Assembly: GCF_904846035.1 (NCBI RefSeq)
Contig: NZ_CAJGYT010000001.1
Location: 2,418,001 to 2,482,000, forward strand
Source: Psychrobacter aestuarii
Lineage (GTDB): Bacteria; Pseudomonadota; Gammaproteobacteria; Pseudomonadales; Moraxellaceae
Length of the DNA: 64,000 nucleotides
Direction of reading: 5' to 3'
The stretch's first letter is position 1. Each line of letters opens with the position of its first letter. The notes beneath the pieces are model-generated. The model did not search any database, was not told where the DNA came from, and saw nothing but the letters and a program-made list of their open reading frames with translations. The position numbers and the translations under genes are program-made. Of the stretch, positions 9,484 through 18,263 are shown piece after piece.

Positions 9484-12400
9484 ATGTCGAGTCAAAATTC
9501 TCCACCACCAGAGCCGATACAAGAAGACCCCGCCCAAAGCGACGCGCGGGTCATGCGTCGTTGGTATCCGCTGTCGTTTTTGCTCAAGCTGCTGATACTG
9601 ATGATTGTCGTGTTGGCGCTGATGTTTGCCATCTTCTTTTATATGGCAGGCACAGAGTCGGGTACCGCCTTTATTTTAAATAAAGTGGCTATCGAGACGG
9701 GTGCCAAGTTCAAATACGGTGAAGGCAATCTGCGCGACGGCGTGATGCTGACCGATATCGACATTCAAGCCACCAAAGACATCGAAGTCATCATTGATAA
9801 AGCCTATGTAAAAATAGGCTGGCGGGCAGTCTTTGCCAAAGAAGTGCATCTGCGCGAGGCGGATATCGGGCGTATTGAGATTATCAATACCAAACCGCCA
9901 ACAGGCGAGCCGTTTGACTATAAGACGCTCAAGCTGCCTGTCAATCTGCGCCTTGATGATGCCAAAGTCAATACCGTCGTCTATAAGCAAGTCACCAAAA
10001 AACCCTTTATACTCAAAGACATCGCTGGGCGCGACCTGACGTGGGTCGGTACAGAAGTGACCGTCGGCACAGGTCGCCTAGAGTATGCCGATATCGTCAA
10101 AGTCCGTAGCCTACAAGGTACGATTGATTTTCAAGGCGACTATCCGCTTGATGCCAGCGCCATCGCAGAAGTCAGCGCACTTGAAAAGGTCTACATTGAC
10201 CCTTTAAACATCACCGCTACAGGCAGTCTCAAACGTACTGTGGGTACGCTTGAGAGTCGCTATAACGACAGCGACGTGACGGGCAATTTTGTCGTACAGG
10301 GTCTTGATGAAAACGCACCTTTTGATGCCAAGCTGTCATGGGACAAGGTGCGCCTGCCGTATCTGGAAGACCAAGACATTGAGCTGAGCGACGGCGTGGC
10401 AACCGCATCGGGTGTGGTGTCTGATATTCGCCTGCGTATCAATTCTGAACTGTCTGCCAAAGACATTCCCTCGGGGCGCTATAAAGGGCGTGCGCGGATT
10501 GCTGACAGTCGCCTAAATATCGAGCGTTTGGATGCACGTACTCCAGCGGGTAACCTTGCGCTTACGGGGGCAGTGGACTGGAATAATGAGGTTGATGTCA
10601 ATGTCGATATCAGCAGCCGCAAGTTTGACTTACGTACTGTCTTGCCCAATGAATACCGCGATTATCAAGCCTATGTGCCGCAGACCCTAAACGGTACATT
10701 GGGCATTCGCTATTTGGGCAAAAACGCCAACGGCAGAATGCAAATCAATGCCGACTTAGACCAGCGTGATGGCGAGCGCATCAATGCTAAGATTATCCGT
10801 GGCAGCAATCCTGCAAAATCGAGTCAAAACGCGCCGCTGTATATCGATGCCACATGGCGCAATCTTGTCCGCCGTAACGTGCCCAATGTCGGCAATATCA
10901 ACAGTCCTGTGGGCAGTGCCAAAGTCACTGTCCAAGGCTCGCGCGTGTCTGCTGATGTCACTGCCACCATCAATGAGCTGAACGCCGCGCCGCAAGGCGA
11001 TTATGATGTGCGCCTGCAAAAAGTTGGCGAGCGTATCGACATCAACCGCTTGCGTTATGATGGCGTGGTGGGTGACTTGACAGGCACAGGGCAGATTCAG
11101 CTGGCGACGAAGCGCCGTCCGCTCACATGGCAAATCGACGCCCAAACCAAGGGTCTGCGTCCCAAGCAGTACCGCAGTGACCTACCTGTTGAGCAGCTGG
11201 TTGGCAGTATTCGCGCCTCAGGCAGAATGCTTGGCATCCAAAAAAATGGCACGCAAGGTCAGCGCCATATCTTTACGATCAACAGTGCCGACCTACGTGC
11301 GAGCTTGGATGATACTCAAGACAGTCGTCAGATTGGCATCGTCGGTCGCGGTGATGGCTCCGTCGATGTGGTAGGCGGTCAGCTGTCGGTGTTTGACGTG
11401 CGCTTTGATGGCGATGTCGATACCCAAGATGTACCCAAAGGTCGCTTTACCATTGACGCGGCGGGTACGCCTGAGCGCATCAGCTTTCGCAAACTTGCTT
11501 ATGCAGGCGAGGCGGGCGCACTGGATGCGAAGGGTGCGCTTGATTTGCGTGATGATATTCGCTGGGATGTGTCAGGGCGCTTTAATGAGTTTAATGTGGG
11601 TTACTTCTTGCCCAACACGCCTGCCATCATCAGCGGTGCGCTGGACACCAGTGGTACTTGGCAAATGGCTGCCAAAGGCGCACCCGCCAGCAGTGGCGTG
11701 CTGAAGCAATTTGCCGTAGATTTTGACGGGGCTTTAGATACCGACAGCTTGCCATCAGGCAAACTGGTGCTCAAAGCGCGTGGCAATGACCAACAAATTG
11801 CCATTGAGCGTTTGCAGCATACGGGCGCGGCGGGCAGCATTGACGCCAGCGGTACGGTCAATATGCAGCAAGGCATCTCGTGGGACATTCGCGCGCAAAT
11901 GCAGCGCTTTAACCTCGGCTATTTTGTCACAGACCTGCCAAGCAACATCACTGGCAGCTTGCAGAGCAATGGGCGCTGGGGCGAGGGCGAGCAGGTCATC
12001 AACCTTGAACAAATCGACTTACAAGGCACACTAAAAGGGCAGGCTATCAGTGCCTCAGGCAGCCTTGAAACCACATTGCACCTGCCAAAAGACGTGGCGG
12101 GCTACCTAAATACCCTAAAAGCCAAAGACGCTACCAGCCAGTATCAAGAGGCGAGCAGCTTAATCGAGCGTCTAAACGCCAACAACCTGACCCTCAGCTG
12201 GGGCGATAACTTTATCCGCGCCAATGGCAACGCTCAGCAGCTTGAGACCGAGATTAGTATCACCAGCTTAGATGAGCTGTCAGACAAGCTGGCGGGCAAG
12301 GTGGTGGGCGGCGCAACCTTGATTCAGCCTGCCAATCAGCCTTTACCGACCATATACATCGACGTCATCGGCGAGCGCATTGCCGTGCCTGGGCTGATAC

Positions 12401-14478
12401 TGCGCGAAGGGCACATTACAGGTAAATTGGTCAATCTGGCACAAAGCGATAGCCAGCTGTTGATTGATGCCAAAGGGTTAACCGCCGCAGGCTACGAGTT
12501 TAAAGACATTCATGCCGACTTTATCGGTACACAAGACGCGCACAGCCTCACGGTCGAGGCCGCCAATGAGCAAATCGAAGCGCGTGCAGAGCTAAACGGT
12601 AGCTTTAATAATAAAGCCATGACGTGGGCAGGCACGCTCGGGCAAGGTCAGCTCAAGTCCAGATACGCGACCTTAAACCAAATGCAGCCTGCGCAGCTGA
12701 ATGTCAGATTGCCCACGCAAAATGCTGGCGGCAACAGCGGCTATAAAGTGCAACTGGCAGCGCATTGCTGGGAAGCGGCAGAGCAAAGCGGCAAGCTGTG
12801 CCTGCGTGAAGACCTCATAGCGTCAGAAAATGGCGGGCAAGTGAATGTGGCAGTACAAAAACTGGACACCTCACTGTTTGCCATCGTCCTGCCCAACGAT
12901 ATCGACTGGCAAGGCACCATCAATGGTCGCGCCATTGTCGATTGGCAGCGCGGCAAAAAACCGAACATCAATGCCACCTTGTATTCTGACAATGGCAAAA
13001 TCGGTCTGATGCAAGATGGCGACAGCGCCCCCGTTAGTCTCCCTTATCAGCGTGTCTCACTCATTGCCCTCTCTGTTGATGAAGGGCTAAAACTGCGCAC
13101 CGACATCAACACTGGCACAGGCGCACGTGGCTATGCTGAAGTGATTGTCGATCCATATCAAAAGGATAAGCCCATCTCAGGCGCACTGGTATTGAACGAG
13201 CTAAACCTCGCTGTGTTCAAGCCGTTCTTCCCTGGTATGCGCGTGCTTGAAGGCGATGTGACTTTGGCGGGCGGTCTGGGTGGTACTTTAACGCAGCCGC
13301 AGTTTTATGGCGATGCCAAGCTGACGGATGGTCGTATCGCCATGCTTGATTTGCCAGTCAATCTGAGCAAGGTCAATGCCACTGCCAAAATCCGTGGCAC
13401 CGAAGCGGTGATTGACGGTCAGTTTAATAGCGGGCCAGGCAATGGCACCATCAGTGGCAACATCAACTGGCAACAAAAGCTGCAAGCCAAGCTCAGTATT
13501 GAAGGGGAGCGTCTGGTCGTCACGCAGCCGCCGCTACTGGTCGCTGAAATCAATCCTGATGTCGACATTATCATCAGACCGACCGACCGCTATATCAATA
13601 TCGAAGGCGCTATCAGCGTACCGCGTGCGACCATTCGTCCGCCAGAGGCGAGCGAAGACATCATTACCCAAACCGAAGATGCTGTGGTCATTGACCGCCG
13701 CTTGATGGGCAACATCGATGAGGTCTTGGCGGTATCCAAGCCATGGTCAATCAATGCCGACATTGGTATCGACTTGGGCGATGACATCAACTTCCGCGGC
13801 TTTGGTGCTGTCATTCCGCTGGCAGGCGCACTCAACGTCACCCAGCAAGGACAAGGCATCATGCGTGCCCGTGGTGTGGTGCAGGTTTCACGGCGTAGCG
13901 ATATCAATGTCTTTGGTCAAAGCCTTGAGCTGAACTATGGACAAGTGCGCTTTAATGGTGATGTCATGAAGCCTGATTTGAGCATAGAAGCCATCAAGAG
14001 TATCAATGGCAGAACGGTGGGTCTGCGTGTGACAGGCGATACAGAAAGCCCCAATATCGTCGTCTTTAATGACGCGGGTCTGACGCAGCAGCAGGCGATG
14101 AATGCACTGGTCACAGGACGTATCAACAACACCAGCGCCACGCAAATCAGTGAGCAAGGTTTTAAATCTGAGGTCACCAACAACCTAGCGGCGGCAGGCT
14201 TGAGCTTTGGTCTGAGCGGCACGCGCAGCATCACCAACCAGATTGGTCAAGCTTTTGGTCTACAGAGCCTGACCGTGGATGCCTCAGGCACCAGCGAGGA
14301 CACCAATGTCAATGTCACAGGCTACGTCACCCCTGACTTGTACATTCGTTATGGCGTGGGGGTGTTTAATGCCCAAAACAGCCTATCGATACGTTATCAG
14401 CTCACGCGGCGCATCTATATTGAGGCGGCATCAGCGGCTGAAAACACAGTCGATGTGGTGTACAGCTGGCAGTTCTAA
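9484..14478 (+). CDS. tamB: TamB, AsmA-like inner-membrane bridge protein
   Basis: TamB spans the periplasm as a long beta-helical groove, partners TamA and has been linked to phospholipid transport to the outer membrane. The protein is 1664 residues from the ATG at 9484; a TTG 15 bases upstream is open but has no ribosome site. An N-terminal membrane anchor (residues about 30-55, FLLKLLILMIVVLALMF) is followed by repetitive beta-strand segments (recurrent D-x-x-GxLxxxG and INxxGxxxxQ patterns). The C-terminal DUF490/TamB domain ends in DVVYSWQF with the terminal Phe usual for the family. It pairs with tamA upstream and is followed by a strong terminator. Confidence 0.93.
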   Translation: MSSQNSPPPEPIQEDPAQSDARVMRRWYPLSFLLKLLILMIVVLALMFAIFFYMAGTESGTAFILNKVAIETGAKFKYGEGNLRDGVMLTDIDIQATKDIEVIIDKAYVKIGWRAVFAKEVHLREADIGRIEIINTKPPTGEPFDYKTLKLPVNLRLDDAKVNTVVYKQVTKKPFILKDIAGRDLTWVGTEVTVGTGRLEYADIVKVRSLQGTIDFQGDYPLDASAIAEVSALEKVYIDPLNITATGSLKRTVGTLESRYNDSDVTGNFVVQGLDENAPFDAKLSWDKVRLPYLEDQDIELSDGVATASGVVSDIRLRINSELSAKDIPSGRYKGRARIADSRLNIERLDARTPAGNLALTGAVDWNNEVDVNVDISSRKFDLRTVLPNEYRDYQAYVPQTLNGTLGIRYLGKNANGRMQINADLDQRDGERINAKIIRGSNPAKSSQNAPLYIDATWRNLVRRNVPNVGNINSPVGSAKVTVQGSRVSADVTATINELNAAPQGDYDVRLQKVGERIDINRLRYDGVVGDLTGTGQIQLATKRRPLTWQIDAQTKGLRPKQYRSDLPVEQLVGSIRASGRMLGIQKNGTQGQRHIFTINSADLRASLDDTQDSRQIGIVGRGDGSVDVVGGQLSVFDVRFDGDVDTQDVPKGRFTIDAAGTPERISFRKLAYAGEAGALDAKGALDLRDDIRWDVSGRFNEFNVGYFLPNTPAIISGALDTSGTWQMAAKGAPASSGVLKQFAVDFDGALDTDSLPSGKLVLKARGNDQQIAIERLQHTGAAGSIDASGTVNMQQGISWDIRAQMQRFNLGYFVTDLPSNITGSLQSNGRWGEGEQVINLEQIDLQGTLKGQAISASGSLETTLHLPKDVAGYLNTLKAKDATSQYQEASSLIERLNANNLTLSWGDNFIRANGNAQQLETEISITSLDELSDKLAGKVVGGATLIQPANQPLPTIYIDVIGERIAVPGLILREGHITGKLVNLAQSDSQLLIDAKGLTAAGYEFKDIHADFIGTQDAHSLTVEAANEQIEARAELNGSFNNKAMTWAGTLGQGQLKSRYATLNQMQPAQLNVRLPTQNAGGNSGYKVQLAAHCWEAAEQSGKLCLREDLIASENGGQVNVAVQKLDTSLFAIVLPNDIDWQGTINGRAIVDWQRGKKPNINATLYSDNGKIGLMQDGDSAPVSLPYQRVSLIALSVDEGLKLRTDINTGTGARGYAEVIVDPYQKDKPISGALVLNELNLAVFKPFFPGMRVLEGDVTLAGGLGGTLTQPQFYGDAKLTDGRIAMLDLPVNLSKVNATAKIRGTEAVIDGQFNSGPGNGTISGNINWQQKLQAKLSIEGERLVVTQPPLLVAEINPDVDIIIRPTDRYINIEGAISVPRATIRPPEASEDIITQTEDAVVIDRRLMGNIDEVLAVSKPWSINADIGIDLGDDINFRGFGAVIPLAGALNVTQQGQGIMRARGVVQVSRRSDINVFGQSLELNYGQVRFNGDVMKPDLSIEAIKSINGRTVGLRVTGDTESPNIVVFNDAGLTQQQAMNALVTGRINNTSATQISEQGFKSEVTNNLAAAGLSFGLSGTRSITNQIGQAFGLQSLTVDASGTSEDTNVNVTGYVTPDLYIRYGVGVFNAQNSLSIRYQLTRRIYIEAASAAENTVDVVYSWQF

Positions 14479-14490
14479 TGGCTCATAACC

Positions 14491-14523
14491 AAAAAAACGC
14501 CTTGTATCGACAAGGCGTTTTTT
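14491..14523 (+). terminator. Intrinsic terminator after tamB (bidirectional)
   Basis: The stem ACGCCTTGT / ACAAGGCGT with an ATCG loop (14497-14518) is preceded by seven A and followed by a run of six T. It can also serve transcripts arriving from hemP on the minus strand. Confidence 0.87.
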
Positions 14524-14578
14524 ATGGATAGCTTTTTATTGATAAAAGAGACCGTATCGTATCTTTTATAAGCGGCGG

Positions 14579-14743
14579 CTATTTGGTCAAAATCAAACGG
14601 TTATTGCGGGTCAAACGTAAGCGATACTCTTCGCCTTCATGTTCAATGCGCACCTCTTTGGTGAGTGCAAACAAGTGCTGTGATTGCAGGGTAGGTAGAC
14701 GATTTTCACGGCAGTTTAGATAACGAGAAATAACCATGCTCAT
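14579..14743 (-). CDS. hemP: HemP hemin-uptake small protein
   Basis: This 54-residue protein starts at an ATG at 14743 with AAGGA eight bases upstream; a second in-frame ATG follows two codons later. The C-terminal half, KEVRIEHEGEEYRLRLTRNN then RLILTK, matches the HemP/HmuP family signature in which a short beta hairpin ends in R-x-x-K/RLILTK. HemP proteins are made under iron starvation; in some bacteria the relative HmuP activates the heme-receptor gene, so the role may be regulatory rather than transport itself. The gene stands alone, with no TonB receptor beside it. A Fur box overlaps its promoter. Confidence 0.85.
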   Translation of the reverse strand: MSMVISRYLNCRENRLPTLQSQHLFALTKEVRIEHEGEEYRLRLTRNNRLILTK

Positions 14744-14812
14744 AATAAGAATCCTTTTGTCTCATGGCTGGGTGCGATAGCGCCAAGCTGATGGGGTCGT
14801 GTTGTTATTAAC

Positions 14813-14831
14813 GATAATAATTATCATTTAG
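14813..14831. promoter_or_regulatory. Fur box upstream of hemP
   Basis: GATAATAATTATC (14813-14825) is a perfect palindrome followed by ATT, close to the Fur consensus GATAATGATAATCATTATC. It covers the predicted transcription start of hemP, so iron-loaded Fur would block initiation. Confidence 0.8.
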
Positions 14832-14835
14832 ATTC

Positions 14836-14864
14836 ATTATATTTGCAAGTCTTTGTTGACTCAA
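14836..14864 (-). promoter_or_regulatory. hemP promoter
   Basis: On the minus strand TTGAGT (14864-14859) and a perfect TATAAT (14841-14836) are separated by 17 bp. Transcription would start near 14829, inside the Fur box. Confidence 0.75.
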
Positions 14865-15063
14865 ATTATCCTTTGTTCTGTAATTTTGTGTAAACCGCAG
14901 TATGAGGCAAGGACAGGGTAGCGCTGATGCGCTGGCGCGCAGACACTCAGCCCACTTTGATTTTTGCCCCGCAGTTCTTTATCATCAGCGCACCTTACGC
15001 CGCTTATTATCCTTGCTGTTTTATTAAATTCTTCATTTAACTTTTTATAAAGGGTTTTGCCTT

Positions 15064-16104
15064 ATGCCTGCATCCTCTGCCGCTCAGCCATCGACAGTAC
15101 ACGTTGCCGTTGCCGTGATTTGTCATCAAGCGCGCTACTTGCTTGGGTTTCGCGCCGCGCATCAGCATCAGGGCAATCGCTATGAGTTTGTTGGTGGCAA
15201 GATAGAAGCCAACGAGACGCCCATCCGTGCTTTGTGCCGCGAAGTGCATGAAGAGACAGGTATTGTTATTGACAACAGTCCAAAGCGCAAACTGGGGCGT
15301 TTACAGCATGACTATGGGGATAAGCGAGTGTGCCTGCACGTCTACGAGGTACGCTTAGATGCCGTACAATACGCCGAGCATCAACATCAAGCGCAAGGGT
15401 TAGAGGGGCAGACGCTGACATGGGTGGACAAAGAAGCGCTTATCGCGGGGCGCTACCCATTACCTGCGGCAAATGCCACCATTTTGGCGTGGCTTGAGTT
15501 GCCGAGCGTGATTACCATCAGCTATCCGCTAAGCGCGTTTGCCACTGCACGCGACCCGATGCAGGCATGGCTTGCGCACCATGAGCGGCTTGCGCCAAAG
15601 ACGGCGGTCTACCTGCGTTTGCAGACCGATGTTGCTGCGGCGACCACCGCCATTGATACCCTGTTGCACCTGCGTCCTGATATCTATGCCATCGTCCCGC
15701 ATACAGTACATGCCGCCACCAGAGAGATAACGCATCTGAATCAGCGCACGCTTTTGGCATGGCAAGCTGCGCCTGACTCAGTGGATATAGACAGCGAGCG
15801 TCCCTTGCTGCTCAGCTGCCATGACGAAGCGAGCATTGACGCGGCGAATCAATTGGCGCAGCAGCGCTTGAATAACGGTTTATCCCCTGTCGTGGGGTTA
15901 CTGCTATCGCCTGTGTGCGCCACGCAGACGCACCCTGACGCGTCGCCACTGGGCTGGGCAGCATGGTCGGCATTGGCAGCGCGCGCTGATGTGCCCGTCA
16001 TTGCCTTGGGCGGTTTGCATCCTGATATGGCAGAGCAGGCAGCAGACTATGGCGCTTATGGCGTGGCGGGCATCCGTGAGTTTCAGCCCGCGCTTATAAT
16101 CTAA
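15064..16104 (+). CDS. Nudix hydrolase fused to a ThiE/TenI-like domain
   Basis: The N-terminal domain (residues about 12-150) is a MutT-type Nudix hydrolase with an exact Nudix box from Gly45 to Ile67 (G-x5-E-x7-REV-x-EE-x-GI). The C-terminal part (about 160-346) resembles thiamine-phosphate synthase/TenI, ending in the barrel motif VPVIALGGLHPDMAEQA and YGVAGIREF. Such two-domain proteins are known in gammaproteobacteria; the Nudix half is presumed to clean 8-oxo-dGTP (MutT role) while the ThiE-like half often lacks proven synthase activity. No thiamine genes are nearby. The start ATG is preceded by AAAGGG at a long spacing. Confidence 0.85.
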   Translation: MPASSAAQPSTVHVAVAVICHQARYLLGFRAAHQHQGNRYEFVGGKIEANETPIRALCREVHEETGIVIDNSPKRKLGRLQHDYGDKRVCLHVYEVRLDAVQYAEHQHQAQGLEGQTLTWVDKEALIAGRYPLPAANATILAWLELPSVITISYPLSAFATARDPMQAWLAHHERLAPKTAVYLRLQTDVAAATTAIDTLLHLRPDIYAIVPHTVHAATREITHLNQRTLLAWQAAPDSVDIDSERPLLLSCHDEASIDAANQLAQQRLNNGLSPVVGLLLSPVCATQTHPDASPLGWAAWSALAARADVPVIALGGLHPDMAEQAADYGAYGVAGIREFQPALII

Positions 16105-16775
16105 GCGTCGTTTTTATGCTGTGTGTGAATCGCGATACTTGATTTTAACTGTCATTACTCAGTTTATAAGGATAATGGCAGCTGCTTTTTATAGCTTACG
16201 TAAGCGTGGGTAAGTGAAGATTTATTAATTGATAAAAATACAAGTATTTGATTTAAAAGGATAAATAGAAATAATTATTTAGAATAATTTACATAGAGCG
16301 CACAATAAATTAGATAAGCTAAAACTCAGCAGCGTCATTTACAAAGCGTTGCGTTTCCCTACATTGACACACTGTTTTCATGCCAACCTTCGCCTTATCA
16401 TAGCTGTAAATAAACAAAGTAAAGCACAGCACTGCATATCTGAATAACCGCCGATATTTATGGACTTGTCACGCTACTGGCTGTTTTTAAGCGCTATAAG
16501 TTTCAGATAACGATATAAATTATGGGCGAGCCACGACACGTTATCCATATACAGTTAATAAGACATAATGAGTGAAAGACACCACGTCAGCCATAAATAC
16601 AGGCAGGCACGTCAATCCATTGCACAGACCCCCATTACTTTTGATGCCATATCTATTGGTATCGTAATTCGTTAAAATGAGGGCGGATAAGAACAATTAA
16701 AACCATTAGCACTGATGTTTGCTGTGATTACTTTGTTGCTGATACACACTGAACACAATTGATAATGGTACTCCT
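16105..16775. other. 671-bp AT-rich intergenic region
   Basis: No convincing gene is seen. A 35-codon frame at 16568-16675 (plus) and a 12-codon frame at 16173-16211 preceded by AAGGA are present, but neither resembles a known family. I found no terminator of standard form. The region is long for this gene-dense window and could hide a small RNA or the lipocalin promoter. Confidence 0.5.
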
Positions 16776-17888
16776 ATGAAAACCAATAAGTTACCTCAGT
16801 CAGACGATACTGACTTACAGGCAGCAGGTTCTCACATACAGCGCAGTTATATTGGCGCCCAAACCTCTGTCGCTTACGAGCTTGCCAGTAATGACAATGC
16901 TTACCAACCAGACACGCATACTGATGGCGACGCCATACATACGCCGCACATGACCTCAGAGCGCCTAGGCTACAAAAAACCCAGAAACAAGACGATGTAC
17001 GCCAGCAGCGCCTCAAGTATGCCGTCATCATCGGCAGCTTCTCAATCAAAAACGACGCAATCGCCCCGCGCTCAGCCGTCACTTACCAAAACCAAAGCAA
17101 CGCCTGCAAAGACCAGTGCCGATATCCGTCAATCGTTGGTGGACAGCACCGTATTGCCGCAGCAGCCATCCACGACTGACAGCGCCTATATCCCAGAACG
17201 TATGTTTATGAATGGGCTAATCAAGCACACGGCGATTGCGCTGGCGATTATCATTCCGCTCGCTGCGTTTTCAGCGTATGCTGCGACACCAGAAGCGTAT
17301 GCGGGCATGCACAGTGGCTTTGCGCCTGCAAATCAACACACCAGTGCCGCGACGCAAGCGGTACGTCCAGCAGCGATTATGTATAACGACAGCAGCCGTC
17401 CGATGGCTGTTGATAGTGTAGATATTGAGCAGTATGCAGGCACATGGTATGAGATTGGTCGCTTGCCCATGTACTTTCAGCGCAAATGCGCAGGCAACGT
17501 CACCGCCACTTATACGATAAACAATGACAGCAGTATCGGCGTGTTGAACAAGTGCCTTGGTGAAGATGGCAGCCTTATCAGTGCTGACGGCGTCGCGCGT
17601 GCAGTGGATGACTCGGGCAGCAAACTCAAAGTGACGTTTTTACCATCATGGCTGCGTTGGTTGCCTGTTGGTCGCGCCGATTATTGGGTGCTGGCACGGG
17701 ATGCTGACTACAATACCGCACTGGTCGGTACACCTGATAATAAGTACTTATGGCTATTGGCGCGTACGCCTGACATCAGCGCGGACACTTATGCCAAATA
17801 CCGCCAAATTGCCCAACAACAAGGCTATGATTTGAACTCGTTTAAGCTAACCACCCAAAGTGAACAGACGGTTGACCTGACGCCATAA
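16776..17888 (+). CDS. Blc-like bacterial lipocalin with long N-terminal extension
   Basis: The last 170 or so residues form a lipocalin of the Blc/apolipoprotein-D type: GTWYEIGRLP (Gly222-Trp224), then YWVLARDADY and YLWLLARTPDIS near the C-terminus. These proteins bind fatty acids or lysophospholipids in the envelope. Before the barrel is a hydrophobic segment (residues about 147-168, HTAIALAIIIPLAAFSAYA) that would act as a signal peptide if translation began at ATG 17202 or 17208. The full frame, however, is open from 16776 and adds about 140 Ser/Thr/Gln/Ala-rich residues. No Cys sits at the cleavage site, so unlike E. coli Blc it is not a lipoprotein. Neither start has a strong ribosome site, so the true start is unsettled. 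Confidence 0.75.
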   Translation: MKTNKLPQSDDTDLQAAGSHIQRSYIGAQTSVAYELASNDNAYQPDTHTDGDAIHTPHMTSERLGYKKPRNKTMYASSASSMPSSSAASQSKTTQSPRAQPSLTKTKATPAKTSADIRQSLVDSTVLPQQPSTTDSAYIPERMFMNGLIKHTAIALAIIIPLAAFSAYAATPEAYAGMHSGFAPANQHTSAATQAVRPAAIMYNDSSRPMAVDSVDIEQYAGTWYEIGRLPMYFQRKCAGNVTATYTINNDSSIGVLNKCLGEDGSLISADGVARAVDDSGSKLKVTFLPSWLRWLPVGRADYWVLARDADYNTALVGTPDNKYLWLLARTPDISADTYAKYRQIAQQQGYDLNSFKLTTQSEQTVDLTP

Positions 17889-18263
17889 GTGCAATGCAGC
17901 GCTAGAATGCCATTTTGACAATAATATTAACAGGGTATGTTAAGTCACATTACCATGCATGATTGTATCGTCTCCCGCCTTTTAAACAACGCCGCTTATC
18001 CCTAAAAGCTTGCTGACACCCAAGTCGCGCTTTTATGCCGTTTTTTTATTTCACCCTTGTCATTATCGTATCGATATTACCCCGTAAATGGGGTTATGAC
18101 TGGCAAAATAGTATGTTTTAGGCTAGAATCTAAAACGATTTTGCGGCATAGGGTGAGCGATAAGGCTCGCAGATACCAAGTGCTTGCAAACCATCATTTT
18201 TGTTTACGCTTCGTTTGATTGTTTTTATCGACGCCCATTTTATTGACCATAAGGATGTTTCTC
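17889..18263. other. Intergenic region and leader upstream of gap
   Basis: This 375-bp region has no supported gene. It contains the inverted repeat GTTTTAG / CTAAAAC (18115-18136, 8-bp spacer), whose spacer includes TAGAAT, a possible -10 element. An operator over the gap promoter is a reasonable inference, not proven. Confidence 0.45.

Noticed and set aside
16568..16675. 35-codon frame upstream of the lipocalin
   Set aside because: No good ribosome site and no known relatives; kept only as a remark on the gap.
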